A stretch of 64,000 nt of DNA. Origin: Marvania coccoides (Eukaryota; Chlorophyta; Trebouxiophyceae; Chlorellales; Chlorellaceae). The notes below the pieces were generated by a model. That model was not told the DNA's origin. It ran no database searches and saw only the letters and a list, made by a program, of their open reading frames with translations. The stretch is taken from NCBI GenBank assembly GCA_963854735.1, contig OY978097.1, forward strand, positions 2,790,001 through 2,854,000, written 5' to 3'. Below are positions 19,324 through 32,643 of the stretch, piece after piece (position 1 is the first letter of the stretch; every line of letters begins with the position of its first letter). The translations under genes and the position numbers were made by a program.

Positions 19324-21646
19324 ATGTACGCGTCCCAGACGTCGCGTTACCCACAATTGACATCCTCAAACGCAGCGAGACTCCACCCACCGATGCATGT
19401 CCACTTCCGCGGCCCTGCAAGAAGATGGCTCGAAAGAAACAAATCTTTCGTGCCATTGCCCCAGCGTTGCGCATCGACTAGCAACGTGATCGACAAAGCT
19501 TCACGCACGCACCCTTCAGAACACCAGTTTGGGTCCCAGCTGACCCCCATCACCCACCTGAGCGAGATCCACATCACCAATTTTGCCCTTGTCGCCTCCC
19601 AGCGAGTGCGCCTCTCTCCAGGCTTCAACGTCATCACTGGCGAGTCTGGAAGCGGCAAAAGCGTGCTCATCGAGGCTCTGGGCCAGCTCCTGGGCTCCCC
19701 AGCCAGCGAGGACTTGATTCGGCCGCCTGCTACTGCTGCCGTGGTGGAGGGTGAAGTGAAAGTTGCTCCCGCCGACCAACCAGCGCTGCGCCGCCTGCTG
19801 CTGTCGCTGGGACTGCCCCAGCGCAGCCTCAGCAAAGGGTTGGATACAGTCTCCATTCGGAGGGAGATTTCTTCTGGCAGTGGAGGTGGTGGTAGCGGCG
19901 GCGCTCGCAGTCGCTGCTTCTTGAACGGCTCGGGGACCTCCATGCGGGTTTTGCGGGAGGTGGGACGCGCCCTGGTGGACGTCAATGGCCAGCATGCTTC
20001 AGTTAGCCTCAGGTTGGTGGTGGTTTTGAAATTAAAAAATGATTTTTTTTTCCCGAGATGCTTCTTCTCTTTTTTTCTTCTAAAATTGGTCATATTGATT
20101 GATTTACAGGGATGCTTCCGCGCAGCTGGCTTTGGTAGACCGGGCAGGGGGGTTGACGAGCATGGCATCAGAGCTATCAGCTTCATGGAGAGAGCTCCAG
20201 GCTGCACGCGCTGGGCTGCGTGCCCTGGACGCCCTGGCAAACGAAGAGGACAGATCTGGGCTGCAAACCCTTGTTGACGACGTTTCAGCTGCCAGAATTA
20301 GCCCTGGAGAAGATTCTTCGCTGCGGCGCCGCTTGCGGCAGCTGGATTCGCGCAGGGACGCGGCGGAGCGCTGCCAGCTGGTGGCTGTCGGGCTGGGCGG
20401 CGGCGCTAGCGACCGTGGGGGCGTGGCGGAAGCCCTGCAGGACGTAGAGGCTCACATTAAGGCGGTGTTATCCCAAGAGGACCGGCTGAAGGCCTCAGAG
20501 GATGGCAGTAGTGGAGAAAACAACGATGACGAGGGTGGCGACGATTCCGAAGAAGGAGAAGGAGCGGCGGCGCTGCTGCGCGGCGCGTTGGAGCTGCTGA
20601 ACGCAGCTCAAGAGACTTTGGATAAAGCGGGGGAGGCAGTACAACGCTACGGGGGGCGGTACAGATTTAATCAGCGCGAGTACGATGAACTGTCTTCGCG
20701 GCTGCAGGAGCTGCAGCGGCTGCTGAAAGAGCACGGGGCAGCATCGGCGGACGAGCTTTTGGAGAAAGCAGAGCGCGCCGGGAACGCCCTGGACTCGTTC
20801 TACTCCACTGAGGGCCGCAGGGAGGAAATGGAGGGCGAGCTGGAGGCGCTGGAGGTCCTCATGGGACGGCACGCGACGGCGCTGAGCGCAGCACGGCGAC
20901 GAGCGGGGCAGCGCCTCAAAACCGCCGTGGCGGAATTGCTGGGCGAGTTAGCCATGCAAGGGGCAGCGTTTGACGTGCGAATATGCTGGGCGCCGGCTGC
21001 TGCAGGCGAAGGGGTGTCTGTTGACGCTGACAGCGCGGCAGCGCATGGAGAAAGCAGCGGGACGTATGCCATGCGGGCAGGTGGCTCGGGGCTGGACGCC
21101 GTCGAGTTTCTGTTCGCTGCTGGGCCCGAGGAGCCACTGCGCCCGCTGTCTGCGGTGGCCTCCGGCGGAGAAGCGGCGCGGGTGGTGCTGGCAATGAAAG
21201 CCGCTCCAGCATTCCTTCCTGACGACCCAGGGCCTTTTTCTGCGCCGGATTCTGGTTCTGAAGACCCTGAGCTGGCGCCTCCCATCGTGGTGTTGGACGA
21301 AATCGACTCTGGGGTGGGCTCCAGGCTGGGAACCCCAGTTGGACGAATATTACGAGGCATGGCTGCGGGCGGTGCCAACGCAGCTGCCCAATCTTCAGGA
21401 AGCGGGCGGCGGGCGCAGGTGCTGTGCGTTTCTCACCTTCCACAAGTGGCAGCGCACGCCGAGCACCACATTTGCGTGCGGAAGGGCGTGGATGGGGACG
21501 GTGGGCGGGTTGTGTCCCGCTTTGACGCGCTTTCTACCAGGGAGGAAAGGCTGGACGAGATCGCTGCCATGATGGGCCCGGGGATGCCAGCTGGTGCGGC
21601 TGAGGAGCTGATGAGGGCCGCGGAGATGGGAATCAAGCATAACTGA
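19324..21646 (+). CDS. organellar RecN-type DNA repair ATPase
   Basis: Two exons (19324-20012, 20110-21646; phase 2) encode 741 aa. After a basic 75-residue extension, the SMC-like N-terminal half-ATPase shows the LSEIHITNFALV start and Walker A GESGSGKS (106-113). A long central charged region has heptad-like character. The C-terminal half shows the signature-like LSAVASGGEAARVVLAMK, Walker B VVLDEIDSGVGS and VLCVSHLPQVAAHAEHHICV, diagnostic for RecN. Bacterial RecN (about 550 aa) promotes double-strand-break repair by bridging DNA ends. A nuclear-encoded copy with an extension suggests repair of plastid or mitochondrial DNA. Gly/Ser and Glu/Asp-rich insertions (around residues 180 and 375) explain the extra length. 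The gene is convergent with the dehydratase gene. Confidence 0.9.
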
Positions 21647-21989
21647 ATGAACTGCCATTTTTTTGAGAGATGAAATGAATTTTTGCTCTGTTGAAATGAG
21701 ATAGGTTTCAAGGTTTATCTTTGGGACGAGGCGGTTTTTATCCTTTCAAAATTGCTAGTTATATTTTAACGCGATTTTAGCACGTAGGAAAGGAAATTTG
21801 TGCCTATCATTTCTATTGGGCGCGCGGCATGGCCAAAACTGAGGCTTGCCAGCCCACCCCCTTGCCTTTCTTTCCTTGGTTTCTGAAGAAAAGAAATAAC
21901 CATCGCATGAACATGATTTGTTCCTTCTTTTTCATGAGAAGAAAGTGCTGAGGCGAACATTGCCTGCAATTTAAAGTTGAAACTAATTC
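21647..21989. other. convergent intergenic region, no gene seen
   Basis: Spacer between the 3' ends of RecN and the dehydratase; no distinctive feature seen. Confidence 0.6.
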
Positions 21990-23582
21990 TCAAGCCATGT
22001 TCAGCCGGGTGCTCAACTTTCTTCGCACCGCCTCCATGGGGGGCGCCAGCACCGCCATCGCCTTGGAGACCGGCTGGGCGGTGGGGTGCGCCTCCAGCGC
22101 CGCATCCACACTGCCATGGTCCCAGTAGCTCAAAGGCGTTGCCATGTACCTGCAGTAACAATGAAACTACGCAGAGTAAACGGAAAAAAAAGAGAGAGAC
22201 ATAAAACACTCAGCCCTCGCCCCTAAAAAAATAAAAGTAAACGCACCACTCTACCGTCTTTCTGAGGCCCTCCTCCCAGCCCACCGTCTCGCGCCACCCC
22301 AGCGCCTCCAGCTTCTTGTTGCAGATGTAGTACCGGCGGTCGTTGAATGCCCGGTCACGCACGTGGTGCACTGTCTGGGCGGGGTCCAGCCTGAAAAGGG
22401 CGCAGAGGTCTTGCGCCACGTCCAGCACGCTGCGCTCTTTCGTGGTGGCAATGTTGTAAATTTCCCCCACCTTGCCCCGCAGCAGCACGCACATGAAGGC
22501 TTCAGCGACGTCCTCCACGTACAGGTAGGACCGCACCGCCAGGCCATCGCCGTGGACGGGCAGATCTTGGCCTCGCAGCGCCCGAAGCGCAAATTTCTGC
22601 ATGGAAACACGATGAAACCAAAATGTACTTGTAAATTGCCATACTGTTTGATTATTAGTTGTTGTTGATGGAAAACGTACCGGGATGAGCTTCTCAGGGA
22701 ACTGGTGAGGGCCGTAGACGTTGTTGCCGCGAGTGACAATCACAGGCAGCTGGTAGGAGGTGTAGTAGGCGCGTGCAATGAGCTCCGCACCCGCTTTTGC
22801 AGCGCTGTACGGGTTCGTCGGCTCCAGCGCCGACGTCTCGCCCAGGCCAGCTTCCTTGCCCAGGGAGCCTTCACCGTACACCTCGTCCGTGGACACGTTG
22901 ATGAAGCGGCGGATTTTGCCGTACACCCGGCACGCCTCCAGCAGCACGTGCGTTCCATGGGTGTTGTTCTGCGTGAACGCCAGCGAGTTGCCGAAGCTGT
23001 TGTCGACGTGAGTTTGGGCGGCAAAGTGCATCACGGTGTCGATTTTGTGCCCTTGCAACACGTGCATCACCTGAAGAAACATCGATTGTTGATTGGTTTA
23101 GGTTTGATTGTACTTTTTTCATATGCCCAATATATATACTCCGAAGATAATTAAGCTCGTCTTGTTTTAGAACTTTATTCATATAGAGCTTAATTATCCT
23201 CGGTGCTTATCGGGCATATGAAAAATATAGAACTTTATGTATTTCCGGCGCACCAGGTCAGTGGAGCAGATATCTCCCTTGACAAATTCGAAGTTAGGAG
23301 AGTCCCACACTGCCCCCAGGTTGTTGAGAGTCGCGCAGTAGTCCAGCTTGTCCAGAACCACTACCTAAATTAAATTAAATTAGGAGAGCAAACTCAATGA
23401 CAAAATATGGTTTTTGAAGTTTGAGTGGTGAATTTCCGTGTTCATATGAAAAGCGCGCTGACCTTGCAATCGGGGAGACGGCTCATGAGCTTCACAGTTA
23501 CATGCGAGCCAATGAATCCCGCTGCGCCAGTAATCAAAACCACGCGCGGCTCGTAACAGCTCAACTCCTCCTCAATCGTCAT
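21990..23582 (-). CDS. UDP-glucose/dTDP-glucose 4,6-dehydratase (rhamnose synthase type)
   Basis: Five exons (23582-23463, 23364-23254, 23070-22681, 22596-22247, 22149-21990) give exactly 376 aa. It is an extended SDR enzyme: NAD-binding LITGAAGFIGSH (residues 16-27), VVLDKLDYCATLNNL, MHFAAQTHVDNSFGNS, NVSTDEVYGE and the catalytic NPYSAAKAGAE with YxxxK. RGNNVYGPHQFPEKLIP and HGDGLAVRSYLYVEDVAEA are typical of dTDP/UDP-glucose 4,6-dehydratases. It converts a nucleotide-glucose to the 4-keto-6-deoxy sugar, the first step toward rhamnose. The epimerase/reductase domain of plant RHM is absent, so another protein must complete the pathway. Intron 2 (23253-23071) carries two opposite copies of the short dispersed element. 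Confidence 0.93.
23115..23158 (-). repeat. short dispersed element, copy 3, inverted
   Basis: On the minus strand it reads GAGCTTAATTATCTTCGG, a diverged centre, then TTGGGCATATGAAAAAA. It sits in intron 2 of the dehydratase gene, facing copy 4, so the pair could fold as a hairpin of about 110 nt in the transcript. Confidence 0.8.
23179..23228 (+). repeat. short dispersed element, copy 4, with possible target duplication
   Basis: Nearly identical to the element at 7338-7378. It is flanked by the direct repeat AGAACTTTAT (23169-23178 and 23229-23238), which looks like a target-site duplication of 10 bp and supports insertion of a mobile element into this intron. Confidence 0.75.
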
Positions 23583-23927
23583 TTTTGTACGCTTATCTCC
23601 CTTGTTTACAATTTATATTTAAACGCGAGTTTTTTGCTTAAACGTGCTTTTAATTAAACGTGAGCTTAACCTGTAATAACCTATGAATGCGCTCTTTGTT
23701 CTTTGGCGGTCAAAACATAAAGAAAGCGGCGGTCAATGCCGCATTTTGAACTCGGTTCAATACATTTTTTTTCTTTTCTTAATGTTTCATTTAATTGTTT
23801 AGCAAAGTAAAATCTATGAAGAATATAGAATCAAAGTCAAAGAATCAGACGCAGAAAAAAGAAGGCGGGTTAACATCGGGAAAAAAAATTCTCGTTGAAA
23901 AAGCACACAAGCTGGCGTGCAAACTTC
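23583..23927. other. intergenic spacer, no gene seen
   Basis: Short AT-rich spacer between the dehydratase start and the helicase stop; it probably holds the dehydratase promoter and helicase 3' UTR. Confidence 0.6.
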
Positions 23928-26603
<2,676 letters not shown>

Positions 26604-26822
26604 ATTGCAGAAATGAAAAATGAAAAAATAAACAAGGCGGCGTGGAAGAAACTCGTTTTTTTTTTTGGATTTTTTTCTATCATTCACGAAACGTCATCAG
26701 CAAAGCCTAACTATATAGATAAAACTCTCGATTTTCACCACACGAAACCTAGGGACAGCGCCGAACACGACGAGCCGAATTATCGTTTTTTTGGGCACAT
26801 TTCCATCTCCCCTTGTCCCACC
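26604..26822. promoter_or_regulatory. putative bidirectional promoter (helicase / SecE)
   Basis: Only 219 bp separate the helicase and SecE start codons, which point away from each other. Both promoters must lie in or overlap this AT-rich segment unless transcripts start inside genes. No specific element is identified. Confidence 0.5.
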
Positions 26823-27442
26823 ATGAACGCCCGCTCAGTCGCAGTAGCCGCAGAACGCACAGCGCCATCCGCGCGACCACCGATGCCGGCGACGTTGGCA
26901 AGGTCCCAGCTGCCCGCATTGCACGCGGGAGCTCGCCGACGGGTGGCAGCCTGCAACGGCGTTGAGCGCAAGAAGGAAGGGACCTCGACAGAGAAAATGC
27001 TGCAAGTCCCAGACGCAGCACTGGCCAAAGACATTGACCCCACAGAGCCGGCGCAGGCTGGCTCTGCAGGCAGCGGCAGCGAGTCGGAGGGGGAGCCGCA
27101 GGCGAAGATGACTGCAGAAGAGATCGGCGCGCAAATGTCGCAGCTGCGCGCCGCGGCGAAAGAGCAGCAATCCAAGGACGGATTCGTTGAGGTGAGCGCC
27201 TTTCACTTCAAATTCATCTGATTTGATTGTTATTGCGATGAACGTTGTACTCATTCTTATTGCTCTTCCCTCTGTTATAGGGCGTGATGGAGGAGGTGCG
27301 CCTCATCAAGTGGCCGGAACCCAAGTCAGCGTTGCTCAACACGGTACTGGTGGTTACCGTGGTGGCTGGCACGTCGGCTGTGCTGTTTGGCGTGAACACG
27401 TTGCTGGCAGAAATCTCGAGAGTAGTGTACTCGTCGGGCTGA
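26823..27442 (+). CDS. secE: plastid preprotein translocase subunit SecE
   Basis: Two exons (26823-27191, 27281-27442; GTGAGC donor, phase 0) encode 176 aa. The long N-terminal region is rich in Ala, Arg and Ser with few acids at first (MNARSVAVAAERTAPSARPP), typical of a plastid transit peptide, followed by an acidic linker. The last 55 residues are a single-span SecE: GVMEEVRLIKWPEPKSALL, then the membrane helix VLVVTVVAGTSAVLFGVNTL. The amphipathic helix with WP is the SecE hallmark. SecE with SecY and SecA moves proteins into thylakoids. The intron separates the targeting region from the conserved domain. Confidence 0.9.
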
Positions 27443-27814
27443 GGGGGGCTGAGGGGGGCATAGCGTGTCGTGACGCGCGACAAATGAAGTAATTGTATGA
27501 GAATTGTGTAACACGTCAATTTTGAAACAGCCAGCCTGCAGGCTGCAAGCAGCTGCTGTTTTTTCCAGGACTAATACAAAATTGCAACTGCACTATGCCC
27601 ACTGGGCGACGGGCGACTTCAGGGTCTCCGCCACCTCCAAAGGCTAGGGATTATTTTTCAATAATTTTTCTCCCCATTTTCTCTTGCGAGCGCCTCTGAT
27701 TTTGCGTCTCACCTAATCTCGCTCTCGAGGGCCGTTGCGTTGTTTTGGGAGGAAGGACCGCCTCGTTCGTTGGATGTCGCCCGTCGCTCCACTATTCATA
27801 TCAGTAAATCAATA
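27443..27814. other. intergenic spacer, no gene seen
   Basis: Between SecE and the GRAM/VASt gene. An in-frame Met at 27740 could extend the next protein upstream; otherwise no feature seen. Confidence 0.6.
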
Positions 27815-30405
27815 ATGGAAGAGAGCGCAGAGAGTGCCCCTGTGTTGGACGCGGTCGAGGAGGCCGTCCCGAAAATAAAAAACCTCGAGCGTTCACCGAG
27901 TCCCCCCCAAGATGAAAACGAAGCGCCCCAAGGCCAAGCCATGGACAAGCCGTCCTCCCTCCACTGGGCCCCGTCGAGGTGTGCTTCTTCTGGAATTCGA
28001 CACTCTATACTAATCCAAATTTGTATAATAAACCAGTTTATTTGGGGGTATTTCACCCGTGTACCCCCTCTCACGCCTCTCCCACACTCCATTATCCGGA
28101 TAGGTTCTCCCTCCCGGCTGCCAGCCCGCAAACCAGCGCAGCAATGTCAGGAGGCGGCGGGTACCAAGGCCCAGACACTCCTGCCTCCCAGAACCCCTCC
28201 CCGCGCGCCTCCGACGGCTCCAGCTTCCTCACACGCCCCCCTCCCCTCCCTTCCAACGAGCACCAGATCTCCAGTCAGAAGAGCTGGGCGCGGCGGGTGC
28301 AGTCCCGCACCAACGAGCTGCGCCATCTCTTCAGCCTGGACGCCACCGAGCAGCTGGTGGACGACTACCTGTGCGCCCTGCGCAAGAAGGTGCTGCTGCA
28401 GGGGCGGCTGTTTGTGTTCGAGCACCACCTGTGCTTCTACTCCTCGCTGTTCGGTTACCACAAGGCAAAAGTCGTCCCGCTGGCCGCCGTCCACGACATC
28501 AGCAAGAAGAAAAACGTGGGGTTCCCGAACTCCATCCAAGTGGTGTGGGACGCGGGGTCAGCGGGCGTGAAAAAGGAGTTTTTTACCTCGTTTTTGAGCC
28601 GGGAAGACGCGTACCGGCTGCTGCTGGGTTTATGGGGCAGGTGCAGCGAAATAGGAAGGGAGCGGGCGGCTGCGGTGCTGGGACCAGGCACGGAAGACGA
28701 CGAGAACCGCAGCGGGCTGAGCAAGCGTTGGTCAAAGTGGAGCCGCGCAGCGCCTGCACTCACCGCCGTCGCAACTGCCCCGGCCGCCATCTCCGCAACG
28801 CCGCTTGAGGAGGCGGAGAGGGACGAGCGCAACAGCGACAGCAGTGGCTCGGCTACAGGGTTGACCCCCACCGGTGCGCAGGCCGAGGAAGCGACGTCCT
28901 GCCCGTTTCCGTGGCCGCCTGGCCTGCCTCCCGTCGCTCACCACGAGGTCGCCACGCTGTCGGACGGGGACGAGCTGCCTGGGCGGCAGTCCATACTGCC
29001 GGGTACGTCGGTGCGCGAGTTCGAGGAGGTGTGCTGCGACCCATCAACCGTCGCTAAAGAATTTAATTCTGCCACCGAGGCGGCGCCGCCGCTGCCGGCC
29101 ACCGTGCTGCCCGTGCTGAAATGCAACCTGCCCACCACCCCGCTGGGCTTCTGGCGCGCATTTCTGTGCCCCACTTCCGATTTTTTTGTGGCGTTCCACG
29201 AGCGGCAGGGCCACCACAGCATCGAGCTGTCGCCGTGGCAATCGCACTTCAAGGTGGGCCCAGTGAGGGACCTGCGGTTCGTGACGCCGCTCAAGGGGTG
29301 GCGCATTGGCCCCCCGCAGGCGCTGTGCCACCAAACCCAGCGCTTTCAAATTTTCAAAGACAGCCACCTGGTGTTTGAAACGTCGCAAGTCATGAACGAC
29401 ATCCCTTACGGTGACCATTTCAGGGTGGACCAGCGGTGGGACGTCACCTCGGGGCCCTCCCCAGGCACCTGCGCGCTGGAGGTGCACGTGGCGGTGCCCT
29501 TCACAAAATCGACGGTGTGGAAGAAAGTTATCGAAAAGAGCGTGACGCAGAGCACGCTGGAGGCGTTCAACATGTTTAAGGACCTGGCGTTTGCGCAGCT
29601 GGCGGAGTTGGATAATGACGGGGAGGCGGCTGGAGGAGCGGTGGCGGGAACGCCAGGCCCAGGGCCAAAAGCGGGGGGGATGCCCCACCGTCGCACCCCC
29701 AGCCGTCCAACCAGCCCCGAAGAGGCGCTGCCCGCGAGCAACGTGGAGTGGGAGGCGCTGCTGGCGCAGGTGGACCCGCAGTGGAGAGGCGGCTTGAGGG
29801 CACTTCGGCGGTCGCAGATTGGCGCGGCTGACAGCGGCGGGGAGCAGCAGGGTGGTGGCATTTTGCTGTCGCCTTTGCCTGGCGGGACGAGGCATCGACG
29901 GCGCGGCAGCCGTGTTCCCCGCAGCATCGATGCCTCTGCCGCTGGCGCACAGTTTGGCTCCCCCATGGCGCTGGCTCGTGTGCCCGAGGGGACGCTGGGC
30001 GAGGAAGCCGCCGCCGCTGACGGTGCTGCTTTTGCAGCTGCCTCTGGTGCCCCGCGGTCGTTTTCTTCCTCTTCGTTTCTGGGGCAGCGGGGGCCGGTGC
30101 TGCTGCTGTGCCTGCTGTGTTCTGTCATCATTGGCCTGCAGCTCACCCTGCTGTACCTACAGTTCGGTCGAGCGGCGGCCGGAGGGGCGGAGGCTTTGGG
30201 TGGCGTTTCTCAGGCAGCTCCGGCAGCAGCCGGGGTGGGAGGCAGCGGTGATCTGGCGCAGGAGGTGTCCTGGCTGGCCACTGAGTTTCAGCGGTTGCAA
30301 AGGGAGGCTCAAGAGTGGTCCACCAAAGCTGACGCTCTCAGCGCCGTGGCCGATCGCATCGTGCGCTCGCTACAGGCTGGAAATGCAGGAAGTTCGTTAG
30401 CTTAA
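27815..30405 (+). CDS. GRAM and VASt domain membrane protein (Aster/VAD1-like)
   Basis: Two exons (27815-27978, 28104-30405; phase 2) give 821 aa. A GRAM domain lies at about 127-215 (LFSLDATEQLVDDYLCALRK, GRLFVFEHHLCFYSSLFGYH, VPLAAVHDISKKKNVGFPNS). The VASt domain lies at about 357-555 (FEEVCCDPSTVAKEFN, HERQGHHSIELSPWQ, FQIFKDSHLVFETSQVMNDI, STVWKKVIEKSVTQSTLEAF). A single membrane helix near 717-744 (VLLLCLLCSVIIGLQLTLLY) is followed by a short coiled-coil tail. This is the layout of GRAMD1/Aster, yeast Lam and plant VAD1 proteins, which sit in the ER at plasma-membrane contacts and move sterols. The linkers are unusually long and low in complexity. The start at 27815 or the in-frame 27740 Met cannot be separated by sequence alone. 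Confidence 0.9.
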
Positions 30406-30856
30406 CTTTTATCTGCCCTTGAAATTGGGCAGGGGCGATACATTTAATTTCGTTAATTTTTAACCAGGTTTTATCACCTGTGATGTGTGCCGCTGCCATA
30501 GCTCGCGGCAGCGTTGTGAAAAAGGGAAAAGCGAATGTCGATACTGTTTATCCGTCTTTCTTTCTTTTGTTTAATTTTGAGTAGAGTCGGTTTGGACGTG
30601 GGTCCATAGAATTTTTTTACACCGTTTGCCTTTTTGGATTTTTTCACCTCGCGTCCTAGTGGTAAAAATTTTGCATGCATGCATATAAAAGAATCTTTCG
30701 CTTTTTTGCTTCCGAACAACATCATTTTCCACCAAAGAGAGAAATATTTTTTTCTAGGTGTACATTTGTTGAGTAGTCATTTTTTCTTGTCCTTCTGTTT
30801 AAGAACAAACCAAGAGTTCAATATATTCATTCTAGCAAGAAAAGAGATCCACACAT
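30406..30856. other. convergent intergenic region, no gene seen
   Basis: AT-rich spacer after the GRAM/VASt gene; no intact gene or repeat noticed. Confidence 0.6.
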
Positions 30857-31696
30857 TCAGCTGGCGGTATCCACGTACTGCAACGCTCTCGCCAGCATTT
30901 TCTCCACTTCGGCAAGCGGTGTATCTGTTGTCACCGCGCTTTCCAGCTCGTCATGTACTCTTCCTCGGACAAAAACACGCCGTTCCACGGTCGAAACCAT
31001 CTGAGCCAACAGCTCTTTTCTAAAGCAGGGACACTGGCCCAAAACTCTGCGGTCTAGCGTGAGAGAAAGACGTTTCACCATTAAAATCCCCTTCAACCGT
31101 CGCAGCAAGCCTCCTCGATTAGCGCCTCCAAGTAGTCGAGCCCTGTCGCGAGCGCCCCCAAATCCGTTCCCATTTGTGCATAGACATCTCGTACTCTTCT
31201 TTTCATCTCGTACTCTTCTTTTCATCTCGTACTCTTCTTTTCATCTCGTACTCTTCTTTTCATCTCGTACTCTTCTTTTCGGTGTGGGAGATAAGGATTA
31301 AACGCCACAGCCAGCGGGACACCTCGTCCGCTGATGGCCTTCCTTCCCGCGCACAGCTTCTCCAGCGCACTGCAAGTGTCTAGCGCCCGTTTGTTTTCAG
31401 AGCCGCTGACAAGGATTGAGACAGGTGGCTTCTGTGGGGCCTCCATTGCGTCAAGAAAAGAGGTCGGCGGTGGAAAGCTTGCACCGGGGTGCGCGGGTAG
31501 TTGTGGCGGATGCTATAATGTTGACAACGATTAGACATTGACTCAGGTTGTCGTCGTTGGCTTTGTTGGTCAAAATTACCCCCTGGAAGGCATGGGAGTG
31601 GGCTTGCAAGAACGGAAGTTGTTTCCGTAGCTCGCCATCGTTTTTGAAGAACAGCTCTAGCCTCCATGCTGCCGCAGGGCCTGGAATTACTGCCAT
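30857..31696 (-). pseudogene. decayed gene resembling methylenetetrahydrofolate-reductase-like proteins
   Basis: Coherent protein segments lie in order on the minus strand but in different frames: WRLELFFKNDGELRKQLPFL and GVILTNKANDDNLSQ; then HYSIRHNYPRTPVQAF; then FLDAMEAPQKPPVSILVSGS through VPLAVAFNPYLP; then QMGTDLGALATGLDYLEALI; then FRKELLAQM; then RFRPWNGVFLSEEEYM; and finally TPLAEVEKMLARALQYVDTA. No intron set I found joins all of them; one 67-nt intron (31579-31513) could bypass the first two breaks. A 19-bp minisatellite with an in-frame stop interrupts the centre. The order of segments resembles an uncharacterised eukaryotic TIM-barrel family annotated as MTHFR-like; that name is tentative. 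Assembly errors are an alternative, as a gap lies 1 kb away. Confidence 0.55.
31185..31279. repeat. 19-bp minisatellite, five exact copies
   Basis: Unit CATCTCGTACTCTTCTTTT repeats five times without mismatch, implying recent expansion. It lies inside the decayed gene. Because 19 is not a multiple of 3, each copy shifts the reading frame. Confidence 0.98.
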
Positions 31697-31984
31697 TGAT
31701 TATTCAAATCAGTTTGTGGTGTGTAAGGTGCTCTGGCGTCTCGTGCTGCTCAATTTGCTTCTTAAAAGAATTGATTCTTTCTCATCAAGACAACAGAAGC
31801 CTTCAATTGAGCTCAACGAGGCAGTCAAGAACTGGTTTACCTCTCGATTTCCCAAATTCCTTTCGATGGCGTTCATTTTGTTTATTAAATTTATTTTAAA
31901 ATACAGCTTACACGGAACTATATATGGCATTTGCCCCCTCCATTCCTACAAATTTGTAAAGTAATATTCAGCCCCTCAGAAAAA

Positions 31985-32500
31985 ATGGCTCTTCGCGCGG
32001 CTTCACAGTCGGCGCGCAGCCTCCGCAATGCCAGCACAGGGATATTTTCGTTTGTAGCACGCGGCACAGAAGGTGAGATTGGATTTCCCCCTACTTCTCG
32101 TTTTACAACATTTCTAACCTCATTCCCTTGCAAAACTCTCACAGCCGGACCCTCCCAGTCTTCCGAATGCTTGGCAGCCGCGTGTCAGTGGCAGCAGACA
32201 CGATGGGCGTCCAAAAAGCAGGGCGGTTCTACTCAGAACAACAAGGACTCTCAACCAAAGTACCTTGGGCTGAAGCTCTTTGGCGGCCAGCTCGCAGCCC
32301 CAGGCAACATCATCGTGCGGCAACGCGGCACGGAGTTCCACCCTGGGTTGAACGTGGGAATGGGCAAGGACCACACCATCTTTTCTTTGGTTGACGGCCA
32401 CGTGAAGTTCACAAAGGACAAGCGGCGAAAGAGGACCTTCATCAACGTGCAGCCGCGCGCCCCGCCAGCGACAGCCACGCAGACGACGGCAACACCATGA
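31985..32500 (+). CDS. organellar (probably mitochondrial) ribosomal protein bL27
   Basis: The spliced model (31985-32072, 32145-32500) encodes 147 aa. The 72-nt intron has good borders (GTGAGA, CTCACAG), but its retention also keeps the frame (171 aa). The N-terminus [19 protein letters not shown] is a typical mitochondrial presequence. The L27 core follows directly: [60 protein letters not shown] and [21 protein letters not shown]27 sits near the peptidyl-transferase centre of the large subunit. A TGTAA motif follows the stop by about 50 bases, a possible green-algal poly(A) signal. Confidence 0.92.
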   Translation: MALRAASQSARSLRNASTGIFSFVARGTEGEIGFPPTSRFTTFLTSFPCKTLTAGPSQSSECLAAACQWQQTRWASKKQGGSTQNNKDSQPKYLGLKLFGGQLAAPGNIIVRQRGTEFHPGLNVGMGKDHTIFSLVDGHVKFTKDKRRKRTFINVQPRAPPATATQTTATP

Positions 32501-32643
32501 TTGTGAACTGGATTGGCGCGTATTGCATATTTAGTGACGTTTCTACACAAAATGTAATGAACAAACGAGAAGAAAAAAATGCAAATTTAGTTTTATTGAA
32601 AGAAAACCCAAGGGGAGTATTATTGCAGCTATTGTTACATGCG

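Noticed and set aside
32442..32643. C-terminal extension of the TBC gene through the gap into bL27 on the opposite strand
   Set aside because: The frame depends on the arbitrary 200-N gap length, and another frame stops at 32644.
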